This document shows, piece after piece, positions 1 through 9,189 of a DNA stretch of 64,000 nucleotides. Source of the DNA: Ottowia sp. (lineage in GTDB: Bacteria > Pseudomonadota > Gammaproteobacteria > Burkholderiales > Burkholderiaceae_C); assembly GCA_023228705.1 (NCBI GenBank), contig JALOAS010000001.1:1-64000 (forward strand), read 5' to 3'. How positions within the stretch are numbered: the stretch's first letter is position 1; every line of letters begins with the position of its first letter. The position numbers and the translations under genes were made by a program. The notes beneath the pieces were generated by a model. The model was not told the DNA's origin. It did not search any database and saw nothing but the letters and a program-made list of their open reading frames with translations.

Positions 1-356
1 CTGACGCGGTTGAGGCGCTCCTGGGCGCCGTTTACCTGGACGGCGGCTACGCTGCGGCGGATCGCCTCGTGCGCCATCTGCTGGGCGAGATCGATGCCTC
101 CCAGGCCGGCGCCGTCGCAGCCAAGGACGCCAAGACCGCGTTGCAGGAGTGGCTGCAGGGCCACAAGCTGGACCTGCCCCGGTACGAGGTGCTGCGCACG
201 CTGGGCGCCGAACATGCCCGCACCTTCGAGGTTGTGTGCCGGGTGCCCGGCCGATCGCTGCAGACGCTGGGCCGCGGGCATTCGCACCGCAAGGCCGAGC
301 AGATGGCAGCCGCGGCCATGCTCAGCAAGCTGCAGCAAGGAGCGCCGACCTCATGA
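1..356 (+). CDS. rnc: Ribonuclease III, C-terminal part (5' end outside window)
   Basis: C-terminal 117 codons of RNase III, the double-strand-specific endoribonuclease that matures rRNA and some mRNAs. The reading frame enters at base 3. The visible protein opens with the end of the catalytic domain ([15 protein letters not shown], which carries conserved acidic metal-binding residues). It continues into the double-stranded-RNA-binding domain: a KTALQEWLQ helix, then HARTFEVVC, then [13 protein letters not shown]. The stop codon overlaps the era start by 4 bases (ATGA), so the two are translationally coupled in the usual rnc-era-recO-pdxJ-acpS order of betaproteobacteria. Confidence 0.95.
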   Translation, partial: DAVEALLGAVYLDGGYAAADRLVRHLLGEIDASQAGAVAAKDAKTALQEWLQGHKLDLPRYEVLRTLGAEHARTFEVVCRVPGRSLQTLGRGHSHRKAEQMAAAAMLSKLQQGAPTS

Positions 357-1321
357 ACGCAACACCAGGCGGGCGCGGCACGCAGGCATCCGCGCCGGCG
401 GCTGCAGCAGGCGAGCAGCGCTGCGGCCTCATTGCCATCGTGGGCCGGCCCAACGTTGGCAAGTCCACGCTGCTCAACGCGCTGGTGGGACAAAAGATCA
501 GCATCACCAGCCGCAAGGTGCAGACAACGCGGCATCGCATCACCGGCATACGGACCGTGCCGGACGGTGCAGGTGGCGGCGTGCAGTACGTGTTTGTCGA
601 TACGCCGGGGTTCCAGACCCGGCACACGGCGGCGCTGAACCGCACGCTGAACAAGGCCGTCCTGGGCGCGCTGTCGGACGTCGACCTGGTGCTCTATGTC
701 GTCGAGGCGGGCACGTTTTCCCTCACCGACGCCAAGGTGCTTGCCCTGCTCAAGCCGGACATTCCGGTCTTTCTCGTTGCCAACAAGCTGGACCGCGTGC
801 GCCGGCGCGCTGAGCTGGCCCCATGGCTGCAGGCCATGCAGGAGCGCTTTGCCTTTGCAGAATTCATTCCCATGTCGGCCCGGCGGCCGGGCGACGTGCA
901 GCGCCTGCTTGAATTGTGCGCAAGATACCTGCCCGTGCAGCCGTGGTGGTACGACGCCGACGAGCTGACCGACCGCAACGAGCGCTTCCTGGCCGGGGAA
1001 ATCGTGCGCGAGAAGCTGTTTCGCCTGACCGGTGACGAGCTTCCGTACACCTCGGCCGTGGTCGTCGATGCGTTTACCGAGGAGAAGAGCCGCGAGCACG
1101 GGCGCATGGTGCGCATTGCCGCAACCATCATCGTCGAGCGCGCAGGCCACAAGGCCATGGTCATCGGCAAGGACGGCGAGCGGCTCAGGCAGCTGGGTAC
1201 GCAGGCGCGCAAGGAGCTGGAGCAGCTGTTCAACTGCAAGGTCTACCTGCGCCTGTGGGTGGACGTGCGCTCGGGCTGGGCCGACGACGAAGCACGCGTG
1301 CGTGGTTTTGGCTACAGCTGA
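353..1321 (+). CDS. era: GTPase Era
   Basis: Ras-like GTPase that binds 16S rRNA near its 3' end and acts in 30S subunit maturation. The 322-residue product carries G1 GRPNVGKS (31-38), G3 DTPG (83-86) and G4 NKLD (144-147). A C-terminal KH RNA-binding domain is marked by [13 protein letters not shown], and the protein ends in the typical VRGFGY tail. The ATG at 353 is chosen because it overlaps the rnc stop. An open frame continues upstream, but that part is the shadow of rnc. The N-terminal 20 residues are rich in Gly/Ala and probably disordered. Confidence 0.97.
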   Translation: MNATPGGRGTQASAPAAAAGEQRCGLIAIVGRPNVGKSTLLNALVGQKISITSRKVQTTRHRITGIRTVPDGAGGGVQYVFVDTPGFQTRHTAALNRTLNKAVLGALSDVDLVLYVVEAGTFSLTDAKVLALLKPDIPVFLVANKLDRVRRRAELAPWLQAMQERFAFAEFIPMSARRPGDVQRLLELCARYLPVQPWWYDADELTDRNERFLAGEIVREKLFRLTGDELPYTSAVVVDAFTEEKSREHGRMVRIAATIIVERAGHKAMVIGKDGERLRQLGTQARKELEQLFNCKVYLRLWVDVRSGWADDEARVRGFGYS

Positions 1322-1492
1322 GCGGCCGGAGCCGTGCCGGGAGCACCACCATGCGTGCGGCGGCTTCACGCCGGACCGTGGCATGGCCGCAGGCCGGGCG
1401 CGGGCCTGCTTCCGGCGGCGCTTTGGCGGCGCATGGTCCGCGGTGCTGCGGCCCGGCGCAGCCCTGCCCTGCCGGTGGCGCGGAGACAGGGC

Positions 1493-2269
1493 GTGAAGCG
1501 CATCTCGCACGAGCCGGGCTACGTCCTGCACCACTACGACTGGAGCGAATCGAGCGTCATCATCGAGGCGTTCACCCGCACCCATGGCCGCGTGGCGCTG
1601 GTTGCCAGGGGCGCCAAGCGACCCTCGTCGAACTTCCGGCCGGTGCTGCTGCCGCTGCAGCCGCTGTTCCTCTCCTGGGGCGGCCAAGGCGAGGTGCGCA
1701 CGCTCAAGGGCGCCGAATGGGGCGGCGGCCACGTCATGCCGGGCGGCGAGACGCTGATGGCAGGCTGCTACGCCAACGAGCTGGTCCTGCGGCTGGTCGC
1801 GCGCGAAGACCCGCACGAGGCGCTGTTCGATGCCTATGCGGACCTGGTTCGCACGCTGGCTGCAGGCGCGGCGGACAGGCGGCAGCTGGCGGTGGCGCTG
1901 CGCGCGTTCGAGCTGGTGCTGCTGCACCAGTGCGGCTATTTGCCGACGCTGGACATACAGACGTTTACGCAGCAGCCGCTGCAGCCGGAGCAGCCGTACC
2001 GCATCGATCCGGAAAGCGGGCTCGCAGCGGTGTCCGATGAGCCGCTGCCCGGGGAATTGCGCGGTGCCGACTGGGCCGCGCTGGCGCAGGCGTTCATGGG
2101 ATTGCCCGTGCTGCCCGGGCTCATGACCGTCATCGACGGCCTGGATCGCGGCCGGCAGATGCGGCTGCGCCGGCAGCTGCGCCGCCTGCTCCAGTACCAT
2201 AGTGGCATCGACATGCTGCGCACGCGCCAGCTGGCGCATGATTTGTCGCGTTTGAGTGTGGTTCCATGA
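1493..2269 (+). CDS. recO: DNA repair protein RecO
   Basis: RecO helps load RecA on SSB-coated single-stranded DNA in the RecFOR pathway. The 258-residue product has the N-terminal OB-fold segment ([25 protein letters not shown]) followed by the helical C-terminal part. It looks like Burkholderiales RecO, which lacks a strict zinc-finger Cys set. The start is taken as GTG 1493, with a GGAG box 7 bases upstream. The frame stays open to 1334, but that extension is Arg/Pro/Ala-rich and unlike RecO. The stop overlaps the pdxJ start (ATGA). The 170 bases between era and recO hold no gene. Confidence 0.93.
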   Translation: MKRISHEPGYVLHHYDWSESSVIIEAFTRTHGRVALVARGAKRPSSNFRPVLLPLQPLFLSWGGQGEVRTLKGAEWGGGHVMPGGETLMAGCYANELVLRLVAREDPHEALFDAYADLVRTLAAGAADRRQLAVALRAFELVLLHQCGYLPTLDIQTFTQQPLQPEQPYRIDPESGLAAVSDEPLPGELRGADWAALAQAFMGLPVLPGLMTVIDGLDRGRQMRLRRQLRRLLQYHSGIDMLRTRQLAHDLSRLSVVP

Positions 2270-3009
2270 CCGTCCGGCTTTCCGTCAACGTCAACAAGGT
2301 GGCGCTGGTGCGCAACACCCGTCACCTGGGCATTCCCAGCGTCACGCGGGCGGCACGGCTGTGCCTGCAGGCGGGCGCGCACGGCATCACCATCCATCCG
2401 CGGCCAGACGGCCGCCACATCCGTGCGCACGACGTGCAGGAGCTGGCCGAGCTCATGCGCGGCTGGCCGCAGGCGGAATTCAACATCGAGGGCAACCCCA
2501 CGCACAACCTGCTGGAGCACGTGCGGCAGGTGCGGCCAACGCAGGCCACCTTTGTCCCCGACGGCACCGACCAGTTCACCAGCGACCATGGCTGGCACTT
2601 CCCCGCCGATGCCGACAGGCTGGCACCGCTGGTGGCCGAGTGCCGGGCGCTGGGCGTGCGCGTGAGCCTGTTCATGGACGCCGATCCGGCGCAGATGGCG
2701 GGCGCGCGCGGCGTCGGTGCCGACCGCGTCGAACTGTACACCGAGCCGTACGCCGCAGCATGGGCCGACCCGCAGCAGCGCCGGCAGCAGCTCGCGCGCT
2801 ATGTGGCCGCGGCGCAGGCTGCGCGGGATGCCGGGCTGGGGGTCAACGCCGGGCACGACCTCAACCTGGACAACCTGCCGCTGTTTGCCGCGCAGGTGCC
2901 CGGGCTGCTGGAGGTGTCCATAGGCCATGCCTTTGTCTCCGACGCCCTGGAGCAGGGCTACGCGGCAGCTACCCGCGCGTACCTGGGCTGCCTGGAAGCC
3001 GCCGGGTGA
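2266..3009 (+). CDS. pdxJ: Pyridoxine 5'-phosphate synthase
   Basis: Condenses 1-deoxyxylulose 5-phosphate with aminoacetone phosphate to pyridoxine 5'-phosphate, the last step of DXP-dependent vitamin B6 synthesis. The product is a TIM barrel of 247 residues. It has [14 protein letters not shown] at the N-terminus, [10 protein letters not shown] (active-site His/Arg loop), FNIEGNPT (catalytic Glu) and a C-terminal phosphate-binding SIGHAF motif. The N-terminus belongs to the subfamily with N-x-N-K in place of the N-I-D-H of E. coli PdxJ. It is coupled on both sides: ATGA with recO and GTGA with acpS. Confidence 0.95.
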   Translation: MTVRLSVNVNKVALVRNTRHLGIPSVTRAARLCLQAGAHGITIHPRPDGRHIRAHDVQELAELMRGWPQAEFNIEGNPTHNLLEHVRQVRPTQATFVPDGTDQFTSDHGWHFPADADRLAPLVAECRALGVRVSLFMDADPAQMAGARGVGADRVELYTEPYAAAWADPQQRRQQLARYVAAAQAARDAGLGVNAGHDLNLDNLPLFAAQVPGLLEVSIGHAFVSDALEQGYAAATRAYLGCLEAAG

Positions 3010-3404
3010 TCTACGGCATAGGCACCGACATCTGCGACGTGCGGCGCATGCGCAAGACGCTGGAACGCCGGGGCGAGCGCTTTGCACGGCGTGTGCTCAC
3101 CGAGCGCGAGCTGCAGGTCTGGCGCGAGCGCGGCGAGCGCTGGCCCGACCGCGGGCTGCGCTACCTGGCCACGCGGTTTTCGGCCAAGGAAGCGTTCAGC
3201 AAGGCCATTGGCCTGGGAATGCGCGCGCCCATGCAGTGGCGCCGCTGCGAAATCATCAACGACCGCAGCGGCCAGCCGCGCATCGTGCTGCATGACGCGC
3301 TGCAGACCTGGTTCGATGCGCGCCATCTGGTGGCGCACATCAGCATCACCGACGAGAGCGACTACGCGGCCAGCTTCTGCATCGTCGAGCAAAGACAGGA
3401 CTGA
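3006..3404 (+). CDS. acpS: Holo-[acyl-carrier-protein] synthase
   Basis: Transfers 4'-phosphopantetheine from CoA to the serine of acyl carrier protein. The 132-residue product carries the two hallmark motifs: [12 protein letters not shown] with the Mg-binding Asp8, and [11 protein letters not shown] with the catalytic Glu/Lys. The start is GTG 3006, which overlaps the pdxJ stop and fixes the N-terminus directly before the first beta-strand. An upstream extension of the frame reads through pdxJ out of phase and is not coding. pdxJ-acpS is a common gene pair in proteobacteria. Confidence 0.95.
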   Translation: MIYGIGTDICDVRRMRKTLERRGERFARRVLTERELQVWRERGERWPDRGLRYLATRFSAKEAFSKAIGLGMRAPMQWRRCEIINDRSGQPRIVLHDALQTWFDARHLVAHISITDESDYAASFCIVEQRQD

Positions 3405-3485
3405 TTGCCTCCAACTCCGCATGTGGATCCAGTGCTTCTGCAGACATGCAACGGCCATGCACATCGGCTTGATGACGTATGGCCT

Positions 3486-3562
3486 TGCCGCCGTGCGGCT
3501 CAATGACTGCGGCCATGCCGCGATGTCCACGCTCAACGCCAAACGCTCGACGCCAAACGCTT
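3486..3562 (+). repeat. Dispersed non-coding repeat, copy 1 (with 14-bp tandem unit)
   Basis: Short gap sequence between acpS and nagZ. It contains GCCGCCGTGCGGC and CAATGACTGCGGC, then two tandem 14-base units GCTCAACGCCAAAC (3531-3544) and GCTCGACGCCAAAC (3545-3558). The same words recur near 18998-19040 and near 19305-19325, so this is a copy of a dispersed family. The tandem unit runs to within a few bases of the nagZ ATG, where a ribosome-binding site would be expected. Confidence 0.55.
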
Positions 3563-3563
3563 C

Positions 3564-4625
3564 ATGCCGTACGCACCACTGATCATCGACCTGGCCGGCC
3601 TGCAGCTGTCGGCAGTGGACCGCCAGCGCCTGCAGCATCCGCTGGTCGGTGGCGTCATCCTGTTTGGCCGCAACTGGCAGGACCGCGCGCAACTGACGGC
3701 GCTGTGCGGCCAGATCCGGGCGCTGCGCGGCGATCTGCTCATCTGCGCCGACCAGGAGGGCGGGCGCGTGCAGCGCTTTCGGGGTGACGGCTTCACGCCG
3801 CTGCCAGCCATGCGCGCGCTGGGGCAGTTGTGGCAGCAGGACCGCATGCTGGCGCTGGATGCCGCGTCCGCCTGTGGCCAGGTCATGGCCGCCGAGTTGC
3901 GTGCCTGCGGCGTGGATTTCAGCTTTGCGCCGGTGCTGGACCTGGACTGGGGCCGCTCGGGCGTCATTGGCGACCGCGCCTTGCACCGGCAGCCGCAGGT
4001 GGTGGCGCAGCTGGCGGCACGGCTGGCGCACGGCATGCTGGTCGCCGGCATGCAGCACTGCGGCAAGCATTTCCCGGGCCACGGCCATGCGCTGGCCGAT
4101 TCGCACCAGGCGGTACCGCATGACCGGCGTGCCCTGGCCACCATCCTGCGTCAAGACGCGGCGCCCTACGCCTGGCTGGGTTCGGTGCTGGCGGCGGTCA
4201 TGCCCTCGCACGTCGTCTACCCGCGCGTGGATGCGCGGCCGGCCGGGTTTTCCCGGCGCTGGCTGCAGGACGTCCTGCGCGGCCAGCTGGCCTTTGCCGG
4301 CGCCATCATCAGCGACGACCTGAGCATGGCCGGTGCGCGCCGTGTCCAGGGGCAGACGCTGACCGCAACCGACGCCGTCGTGGCCGCCCTGGGCGCCGGC
4401 TGTGACCTGGTGCTGCTGTGCAACCAGTCGCTGGCCGGCAGCACGCTGCTGGATCAGGTGCTGGACGAGCTGGCCCACGGTGTGCACAGCGGCCGCTGGC
4501 AGCCCGACCCGGCCAGCGAGCCGCGGCGCCAGAGCCTGCGTCCGGTGGGTGCGGCGCCGGCCTGGGAGCAGCTGGGCCGCTCGGCGCGCTATCAGCGCAG
4601 CCGCCAGCGCGTCCTTGAACTTTGA
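3564..4625 (+). CDS. nagZ: Beta-N-acetylhexosaminidase (peptidoglycan recycling)
   Basis: Cytoplasmic GH3-family glycosidase that removes GlcNAc from anhydromuropeptides during cell-wall recycling. The 353-residue product has KHFPGHG (168-174) with the mobile catalytic loop Asp-Ser at 179-180. The nucleophile Asp lies in SDDLSM (about residue 251), and ADQEGGRVQRF (62-72) is the sugar-binding segment. The gene follows acpS by 159 bases. There is no good Shine-Dalgarno box because the dispersed repeat occupies that position, so the start is set by family alignment only. The C-terminus (about 30 residues, Arg/Pro-rich) is variable. Confidence 0.94.
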   Translation: MPYAPLIIDLAGLQLSAVDRQRLQHPLVGGVILFGRNWQDRAQLTALCGQIRALRGDLLICADQEGGRVQRFRGDGFTPLPAMRALGQLWQQDRMLALDAASACGQVMAAELRACGVDFSFAPVLDLDWGRSGVIGDRALHRQPQVVAQLAARLAHGMLVAGMQHCGKHFPGHGHALADSHQAVPHDRRALATILRQDAAPYAWLGSVLAAVMPSHVVYPRVDARPAGFSRRWLQDVLRGQLAFAGAIISDDLSMAGARRVQGQTLTATDAVVAALGAGCDLVLLCNQSLAGSTLLDQVLDELAHGVHSGRWQPDPASEPRRQSLRPVGAAPAWEQLGRSARYQRSRQRVLEL

Positions 4626-4675
4626 CCGCCCCGCCCCATCATAGGAAGGGTGCGAGATCATGCAAGGAATCCTGG

Positions 4676-5059
4676 ATGCTTTATGTTTTCATGCCAACCG
4701 CGTCGCCCCGCGGCGCCCCGGCAGGGGGCGGCCTGATGGGCCGCATCTTTGCCTGGATGACCTGGGCCCTGTTTGCCATGATGGGGTTCATGTTTCTTTT
4801 CGTCCTGCTGTTCTGGCTCGCGGTCATGGCGCTTTTCAGCCTGGTCGTGGGCCTGATCACCGGACGCCCCTCCACCGTGGGCATGCTGTGGCGGCAGTAC
4901 CGCGACCTGGCGCGCCAGCGCTGGCCCAGGCCGCCTTCGGGGCAGGCCTCGGCCACGCCGCGCGCCGATGCGGCCGGCGGCACGACCGACAGTGCGGCGG
5001 GCGAGCGCGTGCAGGACGTGGCCTGGCGCGACGTGTCCGACTCGCAAGACCCGCGCTGA
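4676..5059 (+). CDS. Small membrane protein of unknown function
   Basis: Protein of 127 residues, not assigned to a characterised family. After a 20-residue Gly/Pro-rich start there is one long hydrophobic stretch (about residues 27-60, AMMGFMFLFVLLFWLAV) that could form one or two membrane helices. A basic segment (WRQYRDLARQRW) and a polar, probably disordered tail follow. The start ATG 4676 has an AAGGA box 8 bases upstream; a second in-frame ATG at 4736 begins right before the hydrophobic region and is possible. It follows nagZ by 50 bases and converges on lysS. Confidence 0.7.
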   Translation: MLYVFMPTASPRGAPAGGGLMGRIFAWMTWALFAMMGFMFLFVLLFWLAVMALFSLVVGLITGRPSTVGMLWRQYRDLARQRWPRPPSGQASATPRADAAGGTTDSAAGERVQDVAWRDVSDSQDPR

Positions 5060-5097
5060 GCGCGGTCGGCAGCGGGCCGTGACCGCGCTGCGCGGGA

Positions 5098-6651
5098 TCA
5101 GCCGCCCTCGCGCCGCAGCGTGGGGAACAGGATCACGTCGCGGATGCTGGCGCTGTCGGTCAGCAGCATCATGAAGCGGTCGATGCCGATGCCGCAGCCG
5201 GCGGTGGGTGGCATCCCGTATTCCAGTGCGCGGATGAAGTCCGCGTCGTAGTACATCGCCTCTTCGTCGCCTTCATCCTTGGCGCGGGCCTGCGCCAGGA
5301 AGCGTTCGGCCTGGTCTTCCGCATCGTTGAGTTCCGAGAACCCGTTGGCCATTTCGCGGCCGGTGATGTACAGCTCGAAGCGCTCGGCCACGCCCGGCTC
5401 GGTGTCGCTGGCGCGCGCCAGCGGGCTGATCTCCGTCGGGTGCTCCATGATGAACGTGGGCTGCCACAGCTGCTCTTCAACCACCGCTTCAAACAGCATC
5501 ACCTGCAGCAGCGCCAGGCTGCGCCCGTGCAGCGCATCGCCCAGTCCCAGCTTCTGCAGGCGCCGGACCAGCATCGCGCGGTCGTCGATGGCGTCGCCCA
5601 GGTCGGTGTGCGCCTGCAGCGCCTGCCGTATCGTCAGGCGTGCAAACGGCCGCGCCAGGTCAACTTCCCGGCCCTGGTACGTCAGCTGCAGCGCGCCGAC
5701 GGCTTCCCGTGCCGTCTTGCGCAGCAGCGCTTCGGTGAAGTCCATCTGGTCGCGGTAGTCCCACCAGGCGGCGTAGAACTCCATCATGGTGAACTCGGGG
5801 TTGTGCCGCACGCTGATGCCTTCGTTGCGAAAGCTGCGGTTGATCTCGAACACACGCTCAAACCCGCCCACGACCAGCCGCTTCAGGTACAGCTCCGGCG
5901 CAATGCGCAGATACATGTCCTGGTCCAGCGCGTTGTGGTGCGTGACAAACGGCTTGGCGTTGGCGCCCCCCGGGATAGGCTGCAGCATGGGCGTCTCCAC
6001 TTCCATGAAGCCGTGCTCGATCATGAAGCGGCGCATCGCCGTGAGGGTGGCGCTGCGCAGGGCAAAGCGGGCCCGCGCGTCCGGGTCCATGATAAGGTCC
6101 ACATAGCGCTGCCGGTACTTGAGTTCCTGGTCCTGCACGCCATGGAATTTTTCCGGCAGCGGGCGCAGGCTCTTGGTCAGCAGCCGCAGCCGCGACACCT
6201 GGATGGACAGTTCGCCCGTGCGGGTCTTGAACACATGGCCCTCGGCTGCAACGATGTCACCCAGGTCCCAGTGCCTGAAGGCGCTGTAGGTCTCGCTGCC
6301 GACCGCGTCGCGCTGGATGTAGAGCTGGATGCGTCCGGTGCTGTCCTGCACGGTGGCAAAGCTGGCCTTGCCCATGACGCGCTTGAGCATCATGCGCCCG
6401 GCCACGCTGGCCGGAATCGTCCGGCCCGCCGCAATATCCGCCTCAAACGCGGCCTTGTCGGTGTCGCCATGCGCCTGGTGCAGCCGCGCTGCCCGGTCCT
6501 GGGGCCTGAAGTCGTTGGGGAACGCGGGGCCGCTGCCGGCGGCTTGCGCCGTGCGCAGCGCCCGGAGTTTTTCACGGCGCTCGGCAATCAGCCTGTTTTC
6601 ACTGCTGCCGGTTTCGGCAGGCGCGGTAGGAGTCTGTTCTGATGCATCCAT
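5098..6651 (-). CDS. lysS: Lysyl-tRNA synthetase, class II
   Basis: Charges tRNA-Lys in the cytoplasm. The 517-residue product has an N-terminal OB-fold anticodon-binding domain (about 70-170). A class II catalytic core follows, with motif 1 near the MEVETPML strand, motif 2 ([20 protein letters not shown]) and motif 3 (GIGIDRFMM) near the C-terminus. The start is taken at 6651, giving MDASEQTP. The frame stays open far upstream (to 7806), but that part is antisense to the genes there. A PrfB gene, often its neighbour in this order, is not present here. Confidence 0.97.
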   Translation of the reverse strand: MDASEQTPTAPAETGSSENRLIAERREKLRALRTAQAAGSGPAFPNDFRPQDRAARLHQAHGDTDKAAFEADIAAGRTIPASVAGRMMLKRVMGKASFATVQDSTGRIQLYIQRDAVGSETYSAFRHWDLGDIVAAEGHVFKTRTGELSIQVSRLRLLTKSLRPLPEKFHGVQDQELKYRQRYVDLIMDPDARARFALRSATLTAMRRFMIEHGFMEVETPMLQPIPGGANAKPFVTHHNALDQDMYLRIAPELYLKRLVVGGFERVFEINRSFRNEGISVRHNPEFTMMEFYAAWWDYRDQMDFTEALLRKTAREAVGALQLTYQGREVDLARPFARLTIRQALQAHTDLGDAIDDRAMLVRRLQKLGLGDALHGRSLALLQVMLFEAVVEEQLWQPTFIMEHPTEISPLARASDTEPGVAERFELYITGREMANGFSELNDAEDQAERFLAQARAKDEGDEEAMYYDADFIRALEYGMPPTAGCGIGIDRFMMLLTDSASIRDVILFPTLRREGG

Positions 6652-6798
6652 GAACTGGTGCCCGGCGTGTTGCCGGGCCACGTTGAAAAAAAGAAAAGAC
6701 GGGCGCAGCCAGCGCACGCTGCTGGCCGGTCCCGAACTCCCGTTATTATCCGGCAGGGGGCTTTCCTTTCGCCTCGCCCCGCCAAACCGAGCCTGAGC

Positions 6799-7368
6799 AT
6801 GCTGTCTGAAATCCTGATATTTCTCATGGAAGTGGTGGCCACGCTGGTGGGTGGCGCCTGTCTGTTGCGGTTTGTCATGCACGCGCGGACGCTGTCGATG
6901 CGCAATCCGCTGGGCCGCTTCGTCCAGGTGCTTTCCGACTGGCTGGTGCTGCCGTTGCGGCGCATCATTCCGCCCACGCCATCGGTGGACCTGGCCTGCA
7001 TCGCCGCCGCCTGGGTGGTCAAGCTGCTGCAGTGGGCCATGCTGCTGGCCCTGCTGCGTGCGGGCCGCTGGGGCGTGCTGCCGGTCGTTGCGCTGGTGGA
7101 CGTGGTGAAGCTGGGCGTGACGGTGGCCATGATCCTCATCATTGCCGCGGTCGTCGTGTCGTGGACCCAGAACCGCACCTTGCTGGCCGACGTCGTGCGA
7201 ACGCTGGCCGAGCCGCTGCTTGCGCCGTTTCGCCGGTTCGTGCCGCTGATCGGGGGGCTGGACCTGTCGCCGCTGCTGGCGCTGGTGCTGTTGCAGGTGG
7301 CCAGCATCATCCTGCGCTCGCTGGAGGCGAGCCTGCTTGGCGGCGCCGCTCCGATGGGCCTGGTTTGA
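6799..7368 (+). CDS. YggT family membrane protein
   Basis: Integral membrane protein of 189 residues with two YggT repeats, each a pair of helices around a conserved basic loop: [24 protein letters not shown] in the first half and [23 protein letters not shown] in the second. YggT proteins have been linked to osmotic-shock tolerance and membrane biology, but the molecular role is not settled. The gene is divergent from lysS (147-base gap). The upstream ATG at 6658 would add a basic, non-conserved leader and is rejected in favour of 6799. Confidence 0.85.
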   Translation: MLSEILIFLMEVVATLVGGACLLRFVMHARTLSMRNPLGRFVQVLSDWLVLPLRRIIPPTPSVDLACIAAAWVVKLLQWAMLLALLRAGRWGVLPVVALVDVVKLGVTVAMILIIAAVVVSWTQNRTLLADVVRTLAEPLLAPFRRFVPLIGGLDLSPLLALVLLQVASIILRSLEASLLGGAAPMGLV

Positions 7369-7421
7369 CACCCGGCCTGCGCCGATCGCGCATTCTCGCC
7401 GCCCCCCGGGTAATCCCTGCC

Positions 7422-7449
7422 TTGATTTATATCGCCAAACTGGTATAAG
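7422..7449 (+). promoter_or_regulatory. Probable sigma-70 promoter of the flavocytochrome operon
   Basis: TTGATT (7422-7427), a 16-base spacer, then TATAAG (7444-7449), lying 36 bases before the cytochrome start codon. An AGGAGG ribosome-binding site stands at 7471-7476. Both hexamers are close to consensus and the region is locally A/T-rich against a G/C-rich background. There is no experimental support. Confidence 0.55.
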
Positions 7450-7485
7450 AAAATTTGAACTGGGAAAAAGAGGAGGATTTGCAAA

Positions 7486-7797
7486 ATGAGACCGATCTTG
7501 ATGGCTGGCCTCACGGCGGGCCTGTTGGCCTGGACCGGCGTTGCCGTGGCCCAATCCGGCAACAAACTGCAGGTGCAGGGCTGGGCGGCAACCTGCTCCA
7601 CCTGTCACGGCACCGACGGCCGTGCCGTTCCCAACAGCATTCCCCTGGCGGGCAAGAGCGGGGCGGACATGTACGAGAAAATGCTTGACTACAAGAACGA
7701 CGTGCGCCCCTCCACCGTCATGGGCCAGATCACCAAGGGCTACAGCGACGAACAGTTGGGCGCGATTGCTGCGTGGTTTGCGGCACAGAAGAAGTGA
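7486..7797 (+). CDS. Class I cytochrome c, small subunit of flavocytochrome c sulfide dehydrogenase type
   Basis: Periplasmic mono-heme cytochrome of 103 residues that should accept electrons from the adjacent flavoprotein. A signal peptide (residues 1-22, ending AVA-Q) is followed by the heme-binding CSTCH (37-41). Met79 in PSTVMGQI is the likely axial ligand. It is close in layout to the FccA/SoxE type of small cytochrome. The gene has a strong Shine-Dalgarno box and ends only 11 bases before the fccB start, so the pair forms an operon. Confidence 0.88.
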   Translation: MRPILMAGLTAGLLAWTGVAVAQSGNKLQVQGWAATCSTCHGTDGRAVPNSIPLAGKSGADMYEKMLDYKNDVRPSTVMGQITKGYSDEQLGAIAAWFAAQKK

Positions 7798-7808
7798 GGA
7801 GAACAATC

Positions 7809-9095
7809 ATGATGCATCGTCGTCAATTCATGCGGGCCGGATCGGCTGTGTCGGCCGCTTCCATGCTGGCCATGGCCACCGGCTGTGCCACGTCGGGCAG
7901 CCGTGCCAGTGGCAAGGTCGTTGTCGTGGGCGGTGGCTACGCAGGCGCCACGACGGCCAAGTACCTGCGCAAGTGGTCCGGAGGCGGCGTGTCGGTGACG
8001 CTGGTCGAGCCCAATGCGGCGTTTGTCTCCTGCCCGATTTCCAACCTCGTGCTGGGCGGCATCCGGCAGATGGAAGACATCACCACGGCATACGACAACC
8101 TGCCGGCACGCCATGGCGTGCAGCTGGTGCGCGACCGCGTCAGCGGCATAGACCTGGACCGGCGCCAGGTGCGTCTGGCCGGGGGCAGCACGCTGGACTG
8201 GGACCGGCTGGTGCTGGCGCCCGGCATCGACTTCATGTGGGATCAGCTCCCCGGCATGAACAACGCCAGCGCGCAGGAGCAGGTGCTGCATGCCTGGAAG
8301 GCCGGGCCTCAGACCGTGGCGCTGCGGCGCCAGCTCGAGGCCATGCCCGATGGCGGCGTTTACGCGCTGGCCATCCCGCTGGCGCCGTATCGCTGCCCGC
8401 CGGGACCGTACGAGCGCGCGTGCCAGGTTGCGCATTACTTCAAGCAGGCCAAGCCACGCTCCAAGGTGCTGGTGCTGGATGCCAACGCGGACGTCACGTC
8501 CAAGGGCGCGCTGTTCAAGAAGGCGTGGGCCGACCGCTATGCCGACATCATCGAGTATCGGCCCGAGCACCGGCTGGTTGACGTGGACGTGGCCGGCAAG
8601 ACGCTGAAATTCGACTTCCAGGACGACATCAAGGCCGACGTCCTGAACGTGGTGCCGCCCATGTACGCCGGCAGCGTCGTGCGCGACGCGGGCCTGGCCA
8701 CGGCCAACAACCGCTGGGCCGAGGTCAACTGGCTGACCATGGAGTCGGTGGCCGCGCCCGGCGTGCACGTGCTGGGTGACTCCATACAAACGGCGCCGCG
8801 CATGCCCAAGTCCGGCCACATGGCGAACCAGCATGGAAAGACGGCGGCAGCGGCCATCGTTGCGCTGCTGTCAGGCAACGAGCCCAATTCGCTGCCCATC
8901 TACACCAACACCTGCTACAGCTTCGTCAGCGATACCGACGTCATCCACGTGGCCAGCGTGCACCGCTACGACGCCGACGAGAAGACCATGCTGACCGTCC
9001 CGGGCTCGGGTGGCGTATCGTCTGCCGCAAGCGAGGAGGAGGGCAAGTTTGCAATGATGTGGGCGCACAATATCTGGGCCGATACCCTGGCCTGA
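7809..9095 (+). CDS. fccB: Flavocytochrome c sulfide dehydrogenase, FAD subunit (FccB/SoxF-like)
   Basis: Periplasmic flavoprotein that oxidises sulfide to sulfur or polysulfide and passes electrons to cytochrome c. The 428-residue product begins with a twin-arginine signal (RRQFMRAG), so it is probably exported folded by Tat. An FAD-binding Rossmann motif is at VVVVGGGYAGATTAKYL (37-53). Three cysteines match known functional positions in the family: Cys75 (SCPISN, covalent FAD), Cys196 (RCPPGPYER) and Cys369 (NTCYS, the redox-active pair). The start ATG 7809 follows a GAGGA box; ATG 7812 is equally possible. SoxF is the main alternative name. Confidence 0.88.
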   Translation: MMHRRQFMRAGSAVSAASMLAMATGCATSGSRASGKVVVVGGGYAGATTAKYLRKWSGGGVSVTLVEPNAAFVSCPISNLVLGGIRQMEDITTAYDNLPARHGVQLVRDRVSGIDLDRRQVRLAGGSTLDWDRLVLAPGIDFMWDQLPGMNNASAQEQVLHAWKAGPQTVALRRQLEAMPDGGVYALAIPLAPYRCPPGPYERACQVAHYFKQAKPRSKVLVLDANADVTSKGALFKKAWADRYADIIEYRPEHRLVDVDVAGKTLKFDFQDDIKADVLNVVPPMYAGSVVRDAGLATANNRWAEVNWLTMESVAAPGVHVLGDSIQTAPRMPKSGHMANQHGKTAAAAIVALLSGNEPNSLPIYTNTCYSFVSDTDVIHVASVHRYDADEKTMLTVPGSGGVSSAASEEEGKFAMMWAHNIWADTLA

Positions 9096-9189
9096 AGCGC
9101 CCGGCGCCGCGGGCAGCCTGCCCGCTGTGTCCGGCGCGGCGCCGGCGCCCGTGGGTACCGGGTGCCGATGTCCGCCGGTTGGCGCGCCG

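Noticed and set aside
47..2239. Open frame of 730 codons on the minus strand opposite rnc, era and recO
   Set aside because: Antisense artefact of high G/C content; no protein-like motifs, and three conserved genes are on the other strand.
6652..7806. Upstream extension of the lysS frame by 385 codons
   Set aside because: The extension runs antisense through the YggT gene and the cytochrome gene, and lysyl-tRNA synthetases start near 6651.
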